DNA of 64,000 bases from Phenylobacterium sp. GTDB lineage: Bacteria > Pseudomonadota > Alphaproteobacteria > Caulobacterales > Caulobacteraceae. The stretch spans positions 124,001-188,000 of the forward strand of contig NZ_JACESE010000003.1 in assembly GCF_013911965.1 (NCBI RefSeq), in the 5' to 3' direction. How positions within the stretch are numbered: position 1 is the stretch's first letter; each line of letters opens with the position of its first letter. A program made the translations under genes and the position numbers. The notes beneath the pieces were generated by a model that worked only from the letters and a program-made list of their open reading frames with translations, did no database searches and had not been told where the DNA came from. Below are positions 7,783 through 17,524 of the stretch, piece by piece.

Positions 7783-10197
7783 ATGCAATATCGCGTCATG
7801 CTCATGGCCGCGGCCTCCGCAGCCAGCCTGATCTCGTCCGCCGCGCTCGCGCAGACCGCCGCGCCCGCCGCCGCCGAGGTCGAAGAACTCGTCGTCACCG
7901 GCACCCGCACGACGGGGCGCAGCCGCCTCGACACCCTCGCGCCGGTGGACGTGGTCACCACCGAAGCGCTCCAGCAGCGCGGCACGACCGAGCTCGCCAC
8001 CGCGCTGGCGACCGCCGTGCCGTCCATCTCCTTCCCGCGCCCGTCCAACACCGACGGCACCGACGCCGTCCGGCCGGCGACGCTGCGCGGCCAGGGCCCA
8101 GACCAGACCCTGGTGCTGGTCAACGGCACGCGCCGCCACGTCTCGGCTCTGCTCAACACCAACGGCTCGGTGGGCCGCGGCTCGGCCGCCGTCGACCTCA
8201 ACGCCATCCCGTCCACCGCGCTCGAGCGGATCGAGGTGCTGCGCGACGGCGCGGCGGCGCAGTACGGCTCCGACGCCATCGCCGGCGTGGTCAATCTGCG
8301 TCTGCGGGAAGCCGCCTCGGGCGGCGCCCTGGCCGTCACCTACGGTCAGTACGAGACGAGCTTCGACGGCTTCTACGGCCGCGACGACGACATCTCCGAC
8401 GGCGCCACCACCACGGTCTCCGGCTGGCAGGGCCTGCCCCTGGGCGCCGACGGCTTCCTGACGCTCTCGGCCGAGTACCGCGACCGCGAGAACACCAACC
8501 GCAGCGACATCGACCGCCGCGTGACCCCGGCGCGGATCACCTCGCGCTTCGGCGACGCCGACGTCGAGGACGTCTCGTTCTACGCCAACGCCGGCAAGCC
8601 GCTCGGCGATGTGTGGGAAGCCTATGGGTGGTTCGGCGTACAGGAACGCGACGCTTCCAGCGCGGCGACCTACCGCCTGCCCACCGACGCCAATCAGAAC
8701 GTGCCGTCGGTCTATCCTGACGGCTATCTGCCGAAGATCGTCACCGACACCAGCGACCTCAGCGCGGCTCTGGGGCTGCGCGGCGAGATCGCCGGCTTCA
8801 ACGCCGACTTCAACGTCGCCTACGGCAAGAACGACATCAACTTCGGCGTTCGCGACACGATCAATCCGTCCTATGGCGCGGCGTCCCAGACCTCGTTCGA
8901 GGCCGGCGGCCTGGAATACAGCCAGACCGTCTTTTCGGCCGATTTCAGCCGCGGCGTGGACGTCGGCATGGCCGGTCCGCTGAACGTCGCCTTCGGCCTG
9001 CAGGCCCGCACCGAGACCTTCGAGATCAACCAGGGCGAGCCGGCCTCGTACAACCGCGGTCCGATCACCGGCGTCTCGTTCGGCTCGCGGGGCTTCACCG
9101 GGTTCACGCCCGGCAACGAGGTGGATGTCGATCGCGACGCGGTCGGCGTCTATGTCGACCTGGAAGGCCAGCTGACCGAGAAGTTCTCCGCCTCGGCGGC
9201 GGTTCGCTACGAGGACTATTCCGACTTCGGGACCAACACCTCGGGCAAGCTGTCGGCCCGCTACGACTTCACCCCGGCCTTCGCCCTGCGCGGCGCCGCC
9301 TCGACGGGCTTCCGGGCTCCGAGCCTGCAGCAGCAGTACTACACGGCCACCTCGATCCTCTACATCAACGGCGTGCCCTTCGAGACCGGCACCTATCCGT
9401 CGGTGAGCCCGGTGGCGACCGCGCTCGGCGGCCAGGCGCTCGATCCGGAGACCTCGCGCAACTACTCGCTGGGCCTGGTCTATCGCCGGGGCGCCTTCGA
9501 GCTGACCGTCGACGCCTACCGGATCGAGGTCGAGGACCGCATCGTGCTGTCGGAGACCTTCCAGGGCAGCGCGACGGCCGCGCCGGGAACGAACGCCCGC
9601 GTGATCTACGACCTGTTGGCGCCCCTCGGCGCCACGGCCGCCCGCTTCTTCATCAACGGCGTCGACACCGAGACCAACGGGATCGACGTGGTCGCCCGCT
9701 ACCGGATCAACGATCCGCAGGCCGGCGTGTTCGATCTGACGGCGGCCGGCAATATCAACGAGTTCGAGGTCACCCGCACCCCGACCTCGTCGGCCACCAT
9801 CCTGCCGACGCCCACCAGCCTGTTCGGCCGCCAGGCCACGCTGCGCTTCGAGGAAGGCGTGCCCAAGCAGAAGCTCACCCTTCAGGGCGACTGGAGCCGT
9901 GAGGCCTGGGGCGCGACCGTGCGCACCACCTTCTATGGTTCGGTCCTGTCGCCGGGCACGCTGGCCGACGGCAGCGCCGACACCGAGACGGGGACCCGCG
10001 GCCTGGTGGACCTCGAAGGCCGCTACACCTTCTCCGACCGGGTGACCCTGGCCGTGGGCGCGGACAATCTGTTCGACGTCTATCCGCGTCAGATCCCGCC
10101 GAACCTGAACACGACCGGGGCGGCGCCGTTCTCGTCCTTCTCGCCGTTCGGCTTCAACGGCCGGTTCGTCTACGGGCGCGTCAGCGTCCGCTGGTAG
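7783..10197 (+). CDS. TonB-dependent receptor 1, ligand unknown
   Basis: Outer-membrane active transporter. It has 804 residues: a signal peptide to about Ala24, a TonB-box-like EELVVTGTR near residue 33, a plug domain (about 45-165, with the typical LRGQGPDQTLVLVNG and ERIEVLRDGAAAQYGSDAIAG blocks), then a 22-strand-type barrel ending in the aromatic C-terminus RVSVRW. AAGGGGA precedes the ATG. It stands alone between the ribosomal operon and dnaB, so context gives no hint of substrate. Caulobacteraceae carry dozens of such receptors for sugars, peptides and metals. Confidence 0.93.
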   Translation: MQYRVMLMAAASAASLISSAALAQTAAPAAAEVEELVVTGTRTTGRSRLDTLAPVDVVTTEALQQRGTTELATALATAVPSISFPRPSNTDGTDAVRPATLRGQGPDQTLVLVNGTRRHVSALLNTNGSVGRGSAAVDLNAIPSTALERIEVLRDGAAAQYGSDAIAGVVNLRLREAASGGALAVTYGQYETSFDGFYGRDDDISDGATTTVSGWQGLPLGADGFLTLSAEYRDRENTNRSDIDRRVTPARITSRFGDADVEDVSFYANAGKPLGDVWEAYGWFGVQERDASSAATYRLPTDANQNVPSVYPDGYLPKIVTDTSDLSAALGLRGEIAGFNADFNVAYGKNDINFGVRDTINPSYGAASQTSFEAGGLEYSQTVFSADFSRGVDVGMAGPLNVAFGLQARTETFEINQGEPASYNRGPITGVSFGSRGFTGFTPGNEVDVDRDAVGVYVDLEGQLTEKFSASAAVRYEDYSDFGTNTSGKLSARYDFTPAFALRGAASTGFRAPSLQQQYYTATSILYINGVPFETGTYPSVSPVATALGGQALDPETSRNYSLGLVYRRGAFELTVDAYRIEVEDRIVLSETFQGSATAAPGTNARVIYDLLAPLGATAARFFINGVDTETNGIDVVARYRINDPQAGVFDLTAAGNINEFEVTRTPTSSATILPTPTSLFGRQATLRFEEGVPKQKLTLQGDWSREAWGATVRTTFYGSVLSPGTLADGSADTETGTRGLVDLEGRYTFSDRVTLAVGADNLFDVYPRQIPPNLNTTGAAPFSSFSPFGFNGRFVYGRVSVRW

Positions 10198-10224
10198 TCG
10201 GAGGCCCCTGACCTCCTCGCGGTG

Positions 10225-10249
10225 CGGGCGGGCCCACGCGGCCCGCCCG
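10225..10249 (+). terminator. Strong GC hairpin after TonB receptor 1
   Basis: A perfect 10-bp stem pairs 10225-10234 (CGGGCGGGCC) with 10240-10249, with a five-base loop. No T-run follows, so it is a terminator or processing site only by position, 28 bases after the receptor's stop. Confidence 0.4.
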
Positions 10250-10261
10250 TGACCCGGGCCC

Positions 10262-10296
10262 TTGACCTGTCCACAGGGCGAGACATTTTTGTGGAC
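10262..10296 (+). promoter_or_regulatory. dnaB upstream region with DnaA-box-like inverted repeat
   Basis: TTGACC (10262-10267) could be a -35 box. It runs into a perfect 7-bp dyad, GTCCACA (10269-10275) and TGTGGAC (10290-10296). Each arm matches the core TCCACA of the DnaA box TTATCCACA, but the first two or three bases differ. It lies 53 bases before the dnaB start. Confidence 0.4.
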
Positions 10297-10348
10297 CTGC
10301 GGCAGTTCGCCGTGAGGCGCGCACGCCGCGTTAAGCTATCAGCTACCC

Positions 10349-11842
10349 ATGGCGATCGTTCCGGCCCTGGACCTGCGCATGCCGCAGGACGACAACCCGA
10401 CTCCCACCCATGCTCCGGCCAATATCGAGGCCGAGCAGGCCTTGCTGGGCGCGCTGCTCTATGACAACGCGGTCTTCGAGCGGCTGGGCGACAACCTGCA
10501 GGGCCGGCACTTCTTCGAGCCGTTCCACGGACGCCTGTTCACCGCGATCGAGTCCTACATCCGCAAGGGCCAGCTGGCCGAGCCGATCCTGATCGCCGAG
10601 CAGTTCTCGCGCGATCCGGCCTTCCAGGAACTGGGCGGCCTGCGCTACCTGGCCGATCTCGTCGACCGTGCGCCGCCCTCGACCCACGCGCCCGACTACG
10701 CCCGCGCCATCTACGATCTGGCGCTGCGTCGCGACCTGATCCGCATCGGCCAGGAAATCGCCGCGGGCGCCCAGACCGCCGAGGTCGACCGCTCGGCGCG
10801 CGATCAGATCGAGGCCGCCGAGCAGCAGCTCTACGCCCTCGCCGAGACCGGCGGGGTGACCCAGGGCTTCGTGCCCTTCGCCGAGGCCCTGCACGGCGCG
10901 GTGGCCATGGCCGCCGAGGCGCATGCCCGCGACGGCGGGCTGGCGGGCATCTCCACCGGCCTGATCGACCTCGATCAGAAGATCGGCGGCCTGCACCCCT
11001 CCGACCTGGTGATCCTGGCCGCCCGTCCCTCCATGGGTAAGACCTCGCTGGCCTGTAACGTCGCCTTCGACGTGGCCCGCAACTACGCCTGGGAGCCGAG
11101 GCCCGACGGCACGCGCAAGACCGTCAGCGGCGGCGTCGTGGCCTTCTTCTCTCTGGAAATGTCGGCCGAGCAGCTCGCCATGCGCCTGCTGGCCGAGGTC
11201 TCCGGCGTGTCGGGGGACCGGCTGCGCAAGGGCGAGATCGACGCCATGGAGTTCGGCCGCATCCGCGACGCCGCGCTCGAGATCCAGGAGGCGCCGCTCT
11301 ATATCGACGCCACCGGCGGCCTGTCGCTGGCGAAGCTTGTGGCGCGGGCCCGACGCCTGAAGCGCACCGTGGGCCTCGACCTGATCGTGGTCGACTACCT
11401 CCAGCTCATCACCCTCGGGCCCGGCGGCAGCGACAACCGGGTGCAGGAGGTGAGCGCCATCACCCAGGGCCTCAAGGCGCTGGCCAAGGAGCTGGCCGTG
11501 CCGGTGATCGCCCTGTCGCAGCTCTCACGGCAGGTGGAGAGCCGCGAAGACAAGCGGCCCCAGCTCTCTGACCTTCGCGAGTCCGGCTCGATCGAGCAGG
11601 ACGCCGACATGGTCATGTTCATCTATCGCGAAAGCTACTATCTGGGCCGCTCCGAGCCGCGCGAAGGCACCGAAGAACACTTCAAGTGGCAGGAGCAGAT
11701 GGACCAGGTCCGCGGCATGGCCGAGGTCATCATCGGCAAGCAGCGTCACGGCCCCATCGGCACGGTGAAGCTGTCCTTCAACGAGGACCTCACCAAGTTC
11801 GGCAACCTGGCCCGCGACGGCCGCTACGACAACCACCACTAG
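10349..11842 (+). CDS. dnaB: Replicative DNA helicase
   Basis: Hexameric 5'-3' helicase that opens the replication fork. It has 497 residues. The N-terminal DnaG-binding domain begins at PANIEAEQALLGALL (about residue 25), and the RecA-like ATPase domain has Walker A in ARPSMGKTSL at about 226-235. The Walker B region is LIVVDYLQL, and QLSRQVESR with SDLRESGSIEQDAD follows. Two in-frame ATGs (10349 and 10379) lack a clear ribosome binding site; I kept the first. It is followed by alr and radA, the usual order in Caulobacter relatives. Confidence 0.97.
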   Translation: MAIVPALDLRMPQDDNPTPTHAPANIEAEQALLGALLYDNAVFERLGDNLQGRHFFEPFHGRLFTAIESYIRKGQLAEPILIAEQFSRDPAFQELGGLRYLADLVDRAPPSTHAPDYARAIYDLALRRDLIRIGQEIAAGAQTAEVDRSARDQIEAAEQQLYALAETGGVTQGFVPFAEALHGAVAMAAEAHARDGGLAGISTGLIDLDQKIGGLHPSDLVILAARPSMGKTSLACNVAFDVARNYAWEPRPDGTRKTVSGGVVAFFSLEMSAEQLAMRLLAEVSGVSGDRLRKGEIDAMEFGRIRDAALEIQEAPLYIDATGGLSLAKLVARARRLKRTVGLDLIVVDYLQLITLGPGGSDNRVQEVSAITQGLKALAKELAVPVIALSQLSRQVESREDKRPQLSDLRESGSIEQDADMVMFIYRESYYLGRSEPREGTEEHFKWQEQMDQVRGMAEVIIGKQRHGPIGTVKLSFNEDLTKFGNLARDGRYDNHH

Positions 11843-11882
11843 CCCGGCTCGCCGCAAGGCTCGCCCCGCGCTAAACGACCTG

Positions 11883-12986
11883 ATGGCCCCAGCTTCCCGC
11901 GCCCGGCTGAGCGTCGATCTCGACGCGCTCGCCCACAACTTCCACGCCATCGCCGCCGAGGCGGAGGGCGCGGAAGTCGCACCCGTGCTCAAGGCCGACG
12001 GCTACGGACTCGGCGCCGGTCCGGTTGCGCGGCGGCTTCGGCGCGAAGGCGCCCGCACCTTCTTCGTCGCCCGCCTGGCGGAGGGCGAGGCCTTGCGGGC
12101 GGAACTCGGCCAGGGCGAGGCCCAGATCATGGTGCTGGACGGCTTCACGCCCGGGGCCGGCGAGCGTCTGGCGGCGTCCGGCCTGACGCCGGTGCTCAAC
12201 GGGGTGGGGCAGGTCTCCGCGGCGGTCGCCTTCGCCGCCTCGGCCCGTGCGCCCCTGCCCTGCGCCCTGCAGATCGACACCGGCATGAACCGCCAGGGGC
12301 TGACGCTCGAGCAGGCCGCGGCCCTGGCCCAGGCGCCCGACCGTCTGCGCGGCCTCGACATCGGTCTGGTGCTCAGCCACCTCGGCTCGGCGACCCAGCC
12401 CGGCCATCCGCGCAACGCCGAACAGCTCGCCGCCTTCCGCCGCGTGCGCGACCTCTTCCCCGAGGCGCGCGCCAGCCTCAGTTCCTCCGCCGGCGCCTTC
12501 CTGGGCGCGAACTACCGGTTCGACATGGTCCGGCCCGGCATCAGCCTTTTCGGCGGCGGCCCGGAAGAGCGTCCCGACCCCCGCCTCCGGGCGGTGGCGA
12601 CGCTGGCGGCTCCGATCCTGGACATCCGCCGCCTCGCGCCTGGGGACCCGGTGGGCTATGGCGTCTCCATTCGCGCCGAGCACGCCACCCGGGTCGCCGT
12701 GGTGGGCGCGGGCTATGCCGACGGCGTCATCCGCGCCGCGCGGCGCAGCGGCAAGGCCTGGGCGGCCGGGGCGCACCGCCGGATCTACATCGTCGACATG
12801 GATCTGACCGTGGTCGAGATCGGCGACGCGGACCTGCATCCGGGCGACATGGTCGAGCTTCTGGGCCCCCACGCCCTGCTGGACGATCTGGCCGCCGCGG
12901 CCGGCTCCATCGCCCACGAGTGCCTGGTGCGGCTCAGTCCCCGCGCCGAGCGGCTCTATGTGGAACGCGCCCTCGCCCCCATCTGA
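11883..12986 (+). CDS. alr: Alanine racemase
   Basis: PLP-dependent enzyme converting L-alanine to D-alanine for peptidoglycan. It has 367 residues. The PLP lysine is Lys37 in VLKADGYGLG; the substrate-binding stretch QIDTGMNRQG and the second-domain motif VGYGVS followed by GAGYADGV are visible. The start ATG at 11883 has no obvious ribosome binding site and lies 40 bases after dnaB, so it may be read from dnaB transcripts. No second racemase is seen in the window. Confidence 0.95.
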   Translation: MAPASRARLSVDLDALAHNFHAIAAEAEGAEVAPVLKADGYGLGAGPVARRLRREGARTFFVARLAEGEALRAELGQGEAQIMVLDGFTPGAGERLAASGLTPVLNGVGQVSAAVAFAASARAPLPCALQIDTGMNRQGLTLEQAAALAQAPDRLRGLDIGLVLSHLGSATQPGHPRNAEQLAAFRRVRDLFPEARASLSSSAGAFLGANYRFDMVRPGISLFGGGPEERPDPRLRAVATLAAPILDIRRLAPGDPVGYGVSIRAEHATRVAVVGAGYADGVIRAARRSGKAWAAGAHRRIYIVDMDLTVVEIGDADLHPGDMVELLGPHALLDDLAAAAGSIAHECLVRLSPRAERLYVERALAPI

Positions 12987-13047
12987 GCGGCCTCAATAGC
13001 GACCACCCGGCGGGTTAGACTGCCGTCGATCGAATCAGGAGTCCGGC

Positions 13048-14427
13048 TTGGCCAAAGACGGCGCGGTCTATGTCTGTCAGTCCTGCGGCTCGGTGCAGGG
13101 CAAGTGGTCTGGCCAGTGCCCGGCCTGCTCGGCCTGGAACACGATGGTCGAGGAGGTCCAGGCGCGCCCGCCCGGCGCCCTGGCCGCGCCGCGCAGCGGC
13201 CGTGCGCAGAGAGGGCTCGCCTTCGAGACCCTGGAGGCCGCCACGCCGGCGCCCCCGAGGATTCAGACGGGCGTGGCCGAGTTCGACCGCGTCTGCGGGG
13301 GCGGCGTCGTCCCCGGCTCCGCCCTGCTGCTCGGCGGCGACCCCGGCGTGGGCAAGTCCACCCTGCTGATGCAGGTGATGGGCCAGGCCTCCCAGCGCGG
13401 GACCCGCTGCGCCTACATCTCGGGCGAGGAGGCGGTGGAACAGGTCCGCAGCCGCGCCCAGCGCATGGGCTTCGCCCAGGCCCCCGTCCAGCTGGCCGCC
13501 GAGACCTCGCTGCGCATCATCCTGGAAGGCCTGAAGAAGGACGCCTTCGACCTTGTCGTGATCGACTCCATCCAGACGATGTGGAGCGACGCTCACGAGG
13601 CCGCTCCCGGATCGGTGACGCAGGTCCGCGCCGCGGCCGGCGAACTGGTGCGGCTGGCCAAGAAGCGTGGCGTGGCGGTGATCCTGGTGGGCCACGTCAC
13701 CAAGGAAGGCGCCATCGCCGGGCCCCGGGTGATCGAGCACATGGTCGACGCCGTCCTCACCTTCGAAGGCGAGCGCGGCTATCCGTTCCGCATCCTGCGC
13801 GGGGTGAAGAACCGCTTCGGGGCCACGGACGAGATCGGCGTCTTCGAAATGGCCGACATGGGCCTGATCGAGGTGGTGAACCCCTCCGCCCTCTTCCTGA
13901 ACACAGAGGGCGAGCGGGCGGCCGGCGCGGCGGTCTTCGCGGGCATCGAGGGTTCGCGCCCGGTCCTGGTGGAGATCCAGGCTCTGGTGGCGCCCAGCGC
14001 CTACGGCACGCCCCGCCGCGCCGTGGTCGGCTGGGACTCCGGACGCCTGGCCATGGTGCTGGCGGTTCTGGAGGCGCGCTGCGGCCTTGGTTTCGGGGAC
14101 CGTGATGTCTATCTGAACGTCGCGGGGGGCCTGCGGGTCACCGAGCCCGCCGCCGACCTCGCCGCCGCCGCCGCTCTGGCCTCCTCCGCCCTCGACGTCG
14201 CCCTGCCCCAGGACTGCGTCGTCTTCGGCGAGATCAGCCTTTCGGGCGATGTCCGGCAGGTCAGCCGGATGGACGGCCGGCTCAAGGAGGCGGCCAAGCT
14301 CGGCTTCGCTCAGGCGCTGGCGCCTTCGAGCGCGGAGGCCGGCCACGGCATGAAGGTTCACGGCGTCGCCCGACTGGCCGACGCCATCCGTCGCATCGGC
14401 GACGGCGATTGGGATGGTCGCAAGTGA
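13048..14427 (+). CDS. radA: DNA repair protein RadA
   Basis: RecA-like ATPase that processes recombination intermediates and drives branch migration. It has 459 residues. A zinc finger is formed by Cys10, Cys13, Cys24 and Cys27. Walker A is GDPGVGKST at about 97-105, the RadA-specific KNRFG motif is present, and a Lon-protease-like C-terminal domain follows. The start is TTG at 13048, supported by AGGAG seven bases upstream and by the direct match of the next residues (AKDGAVYVCQSCG) to the family. Confidence 0.96.
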   Translation: MAKDGAVYVCQSCGSVQGKWSGQCPACSAWNTMVEEVQARPPGALAAPRSGRAQRGLAFETLEAATPAPPRIQTGVAEFDRVCGGGVVPGSALLLGGDPGVGKSTLLMQVMGQASQRGTRCAYISGEEAVEQVRSRAQRMGFAQAPVQLAAETSLRIILEGLKKDAFDLVVIDSIQTMWSDAHEAAPGSVTQVRAAAGELVRLAKKRGVAVILVGHVTKEGAIAGPRVIEHMVDAVLTFEGERGYPFRILRGVKNRFGATDEIGVFEMADMGLIEVVNPSALFLNTEGERAAGAAVFAGIEGSRPVLVEIQALVAPSAYGTPRRAVVGWDSGRLAMVLAVLEARCGLGFGDRDVYLNVAGGLRVTEPAADLAAAAALASSALDVALPQDCVVFGEISLSGDVRQVSRMDGRLKEAAKLGFAQALAPSSAEAGHGMKVHGVARLADAIRRIGDGDWDGRK

Positions 14428-15032
14428 CGCTGTTCGACGTCATCGCCCTCGCGCTTCTGGCCGTCTCGGCCGGCGTGGGCTTCTTTCGCGGCGCCGTGCG
14501 CGAGATGGCCACCGTCCTGGCGCTGCTGGTCGCCGCAGCGGCCGCCCTGTGGGGGCTGCGGTTCTCCGGCCCTGTTGCGCGGGAGATCATGGACCCCGCC
14601 TGGGCCGCCAATGTGGCCGCGGTCGTGGTCGTCTTCACGGTCGTCTACATCGTGCTGCGCCTGCTGGGGGGCGGATTGGCGAACAAGGTCCAGGCGACCG
14701 ATGTCCTGGGCTTCCTCGACCGGCTGATCGGCGCCGGCTTCGGACTCCTGCGTTCGCTGGTCGTGCTCGGCGCCTTCAGTCTGGCGCTGAATGCGGCCAC
14801 CCCGCCGGAGCGTATGCCGACCTGGATCACCGGTGCGGCGCTTTATCCCTTGACCCGGGCGGCCGGTGAGGTGCTGAAGACCTTCGCACCCAAAGGATTT
14901 GATGTGGCCGATCGGTTACGGCCGGCCATCTCCGACGCCGTCCGCGACGGCGCAGGTGATCCGCCTTCGGAAGAAGGCTATGACGAGCGCGCGCGCGACC
15001 ACATCGACGAGCTGGTGGAGCAATCCCGATGA
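14424..15032 (+). CDS. cvpA: CvpA family membrane protein
   Basis: Inner-membrane protein named for colicin V production; its molecular role is unsettled. It has 202 residues with four hydrophobic segments (about 3-22, 27-45, 60-80 and 100-120) and a charged cytoplasmic tail. The best start is GTG at 14424 (MTLFDVIALALLAV), whose TG is shared with the radA stop codon; an upstream TTG at 14409 is also open. It overlaps purF by four bases. The cvpA-purF pairing is conserved across proteobacteria. Confidence 0.9.
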   Translation: MTLFDVIALALLAVSAGVGFFRGAVREMATVLALLVAAAAALWGLRFSGPVAREIMDPAWAANVAAVVVVFTVVYIVLRLLGGGLANKVQATDVLGFLDRLIGAGFGLLRSLVVLGAFSLALNAATPPERMPTWITGAALYPLTRAAGEVLKTFAPKGFDVADRLRPAISDAVRDGAGDPPSEEGYDERARDHIDELVEQSR

Positions 15033-16519
15033 GCCCCGACACCGACGCCTGGTCCTCCCCCTACCGCGATCCCGACGACGACACGCTCCGACTCGAATGT
15101 GGCGTGTTCGGGGTCTATGGCGTCGACCAGGCCGCGGGCCTGACCGCGCTCGGACTGCACGCCCTGCAGCATCGCGGACAGGAGGCTTGCGGCATCGCCT
15201 CCTTCGACGGGCAACGCTTCCACACCGAGCGCCACATGGGCCGGGTGGGCGACGCCTTCGGCGACGCCGACCTCCCGCGGCGCCTGCCCGGCGGCTTCGC
15301 CATCGGCCATACCCGCTACTCCACCGCCGGCGGCAGCTTCATCCGCAACGTCCAGCCGATGTTCGCCGACCTGGAGAGCGGCGGCATCGCCATCGCCCAC
15401 AACGGCAACCTGACGAACTTCCTCCACCTGCGCCAGCAGCTGGTCGCCGAAGGGGCGATCTTCCAGTCCACCTCCGACTCCGAGGTGATCCTCCACCTGA
15501 TCGCCCGGTCGCGCAAAGGCCGCATGACCGAGCGCTTCATCGACGCCCTCTCGCGCATCGAGGGCGGCTACGCCCTGGTGGCCCTGACAAACAAGAAGCT
15601 GATCGGCGTGCGAGATCCGCTGGGCATCCGCCCCCTCGTGCTGGGCGAGCTCGACGGGAAGTACGTGCTCGCCTCCGAGACCTGCGCCCTCGACATGGTC
15701 GGCGCACGTTTCATCCGCGACATCGAGCACGGCGAGATGGTGGTCATCGACCACAACGGCGTCGAGAGCCTGCGCCCCTTCCCGGCCGAGCGCGCCCGCC
15801 CCTGCATCTTCGAATACGTCTACTTCGCCCGTCCGGATTCGGTCGTGAACGGCCGCTCGGTCTATGAGGTCCGCAAGCGCATGGGCCGCCGCCTGGCGCA
15901 GGAGAGCGCGGTGCCCTGCGACGTGGTGGTGCCGGTGCCCGACTCCGGCGTGCCGGCCGCCCTCGGCTTCGCCCAGGAAACGAGCGTGCCCTACGAGATG
16001 GGCATCATGCGCAACCACTATGTGGGGCGCACCTTCATCCAGCCGACTCAGGGCGCGCGCGAGCTGGGCGTGCGCATGAAGCTGTCGCCCAACCGCGCCG
16101 TCCTGGCGGGCAAGCGGGTGATGCTGATCGACGACTCCATCGTCCGCGGCACCAACTCCCTGCGGGTGGTGCGCATGGTGCGCGAGGCGGGCGCCAAGGA
16201 GGTCCACCTGCGCTCCGGCTCGCCGCCGATCAAGTGGCCCGACTTCTACGGCATCGACATGCCTGAGCGGGAGCAGCTTCTGGCCGCCAACAAGTCGCTC
16301 GACGAAATGGCCAGGATGCTCGAGGTCGACAGCCTCGGCTTCCTCTCGGTCGAGGGCCTCTACTGGGCCATGGAGGCCTCGCCGCGCGATCCGGCCGCAC
16401 CGCAGTTCACCGATCACTATTTCACTGGCGACTATCCCACCCGGCTGCTCGACCGCGAGATCGCCGAGGGCCGCAACGCCGAGGACGAGCGTCAGCTCAC
16501 CTTCCTGGTCGACGCGTGA
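15029..16519 (+). CDS. purF: Amidophosphoribosyltransferase
   Basis: First committed enzyme of purine synthesis, making phosphoribosylamine from PRPP and glutamine. It has 496 residues. The mature nucleophile is Cys24 in LECGVFGVYG, so a 23-residue propeptide is removed. The glutaminase region contains GHTRYSTAG and AHNGNLTN, and the PRPP loop is VMLIDDSIVRGTNS. The ATG overlaps the cvpA stop (ATGA), and its own stop overlaps the next gene. Further purine genes guaA and guaB lie in the window but far away. Confidence 0.98.
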   Translation: MSPDTDAWSSPYRDPDDDTLRLECGVFGVYGVDQAAGLTALGLHALQHRGQEACGIASFDGQRFHTERHMGRVGDAFGDADLPRRLPGGFAIGHTRYSTAGGSFIRNVQPMFADLESGGIAIAHNGNLTNFLHLRQQLVAEGAIFQSTSDSEVILHLIARSRKGRMTERFIDALSRIEGGYALVALTNKKLIGVRDPLGIRPLVLGELDGKYVLASETCALDMVGARFIRDIEHGEMVVIDHNGVESLRPFPAERARPCIFEYVYFARPDSVVNGRSVYEVRKRMGRRLAQESAVPCDVVVPVPDSGVPAALGFAQETSVPYEMGIMRNHYVGRTFIQPTQGARELGVRMKLSPNRAVLAGKRVMLIDDSIVRGTNSLRVVRMVREAGAKEVHLRSGSPPIKWPDFYGIDMPEREQLLAANKSLDEMARMLEVDSLGFLSVEGLYWAMEASPRDPAAPQFTDHYFTGDYPTRLLDREIAEGRNAEDERQLTFLVDA

Positions 16520-17514
16520 GCGGCCCTGTTCGGGGCCTGCTCGCCCGCCTGAGGATCGACCCCTACATCCTGGCCATCCTCGCCACCGTGGGGGTGGCCT
16601 CCCTGCTGCCTGCGCGCGGCGAGGCGGCCGACATCGTCGGCTGGGCGACCAAGATCGGCGTCGCCCTCGTCTTCTTCCTGCACGGCGCCAAGCTCTCGCC
16701 GCAGGCGGTCGCCGCCGGGATCGGCCACTGGCGGCTGCACCTGACGGTGCTGCTCTCCACCTTTGCGCTCTTTCCGCTGGCGGGGCTGGCCTTCGCCCAG
16801 CTTCCGGACTGGATCCTGCCGGCCGCCCTGGCGCCTGGCCTGATCTATCTGGCCTGCCTGCCCTCCACCATCCAGTCGCAGGTGGGCTTCACCGCCATCG
16901 CCAACGGCAATGTGGCCGCCGCGGTCTGCGGCGCCTCGGCCTCCAACATATTGGGCGTGGCCGTCACGCCCCTGCTGGTCGGCCTGCTGCTGAGCGCCCA
17001 GGGCGGCGGTCTGTCCTGGGGCTCCGTCCAGGCCATCCTCCTGCAGCTGCTGGCCCCGTTCATCGCCGGGCAGCTGCTGCGCCGGTGGATCGGCGGCTTC
17101 ATCGAGCGCCACAAGAAGGCGGCGTCGCTCGTCGACCGGGGCTCGATCCTGCTGGTCGTCTACAACGCCTTCTCCGAGGCCGTCGTGGAGGGCATCTGGC
17201 GGCAGGTTTCGATCCCCGACCTTCTGCGGCTGTCAGCCTGCTGCCTCGTGCTGATGGCCCTCGCCATGGTCTGGGCGGTCTGGATCAGCCGCCGGTTGGG
17301 CTTCTCCAAGGCCGACGAGCCCGCCGTGCTCTTCGGCGCGTCGAACAAGAGCCTGGCCGCGGGCGCGCCCATGGCCGCCGTGCTGTTCCCGGCCGCGACG
17401 GTCGGCTTCGTGCTGCTGCCCGTCATGCTCTACCACCAGTTCCAGCTGATGGCCTGCGCGGCCATCGCCGGCCGCTACGCCAAACGGGCGGACACGCCCG
17501 GCGAGACCGGATAG
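16516..17514 (+). CDS. Bile acid:sodium symporter-like transporter (SBF family)
   Basis: Integral membrane protein with about ten hydrophobic segments in 332 residues. It resembles the SBF-like group (YfeH/P7C type), which moves organic anions with sodium. Helix-breaking pairs such as CLPSTIQSQVGFTAIANGN and GASNKSLAAGAP match the crossover motifs of the family. The start is GTG at 16516, overlapping the purF stop as GTGA, so it is translationally coupled to purF. The substrate cannot be read from the sequence. Confidence 0.85.
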   Translation: MSGPVRGLLARLRIDPYILAILATVGVASLLPARGEAADIVGWATKIGVALVFFLHGAKLSPQAVAAGIGHWRLHLTVLLSTFALFPLAGLAFAQLPDWILPAALAPGLIYLACLPSTIQSQVGFTAIANGNVAAAVCGASASNILGVAVTPLLVGLLLSAQGGGLSWGSVQAILLQLLAPFIAGQLLRRWIGGFIERHKKAASLVDRGSILLVVYNAFSEAVVEGIWRQVSIPDLLRLSACCLVLMALAMVWAVWISRRLGFSKADEPAVLFGASNKSLAAGAPMAAVLFPAATVGFVLLPVMLYHQFQLMACAAIAGRYAKRADTPGETG

Positions 17515-17524
17515 AGAGCCCTCC

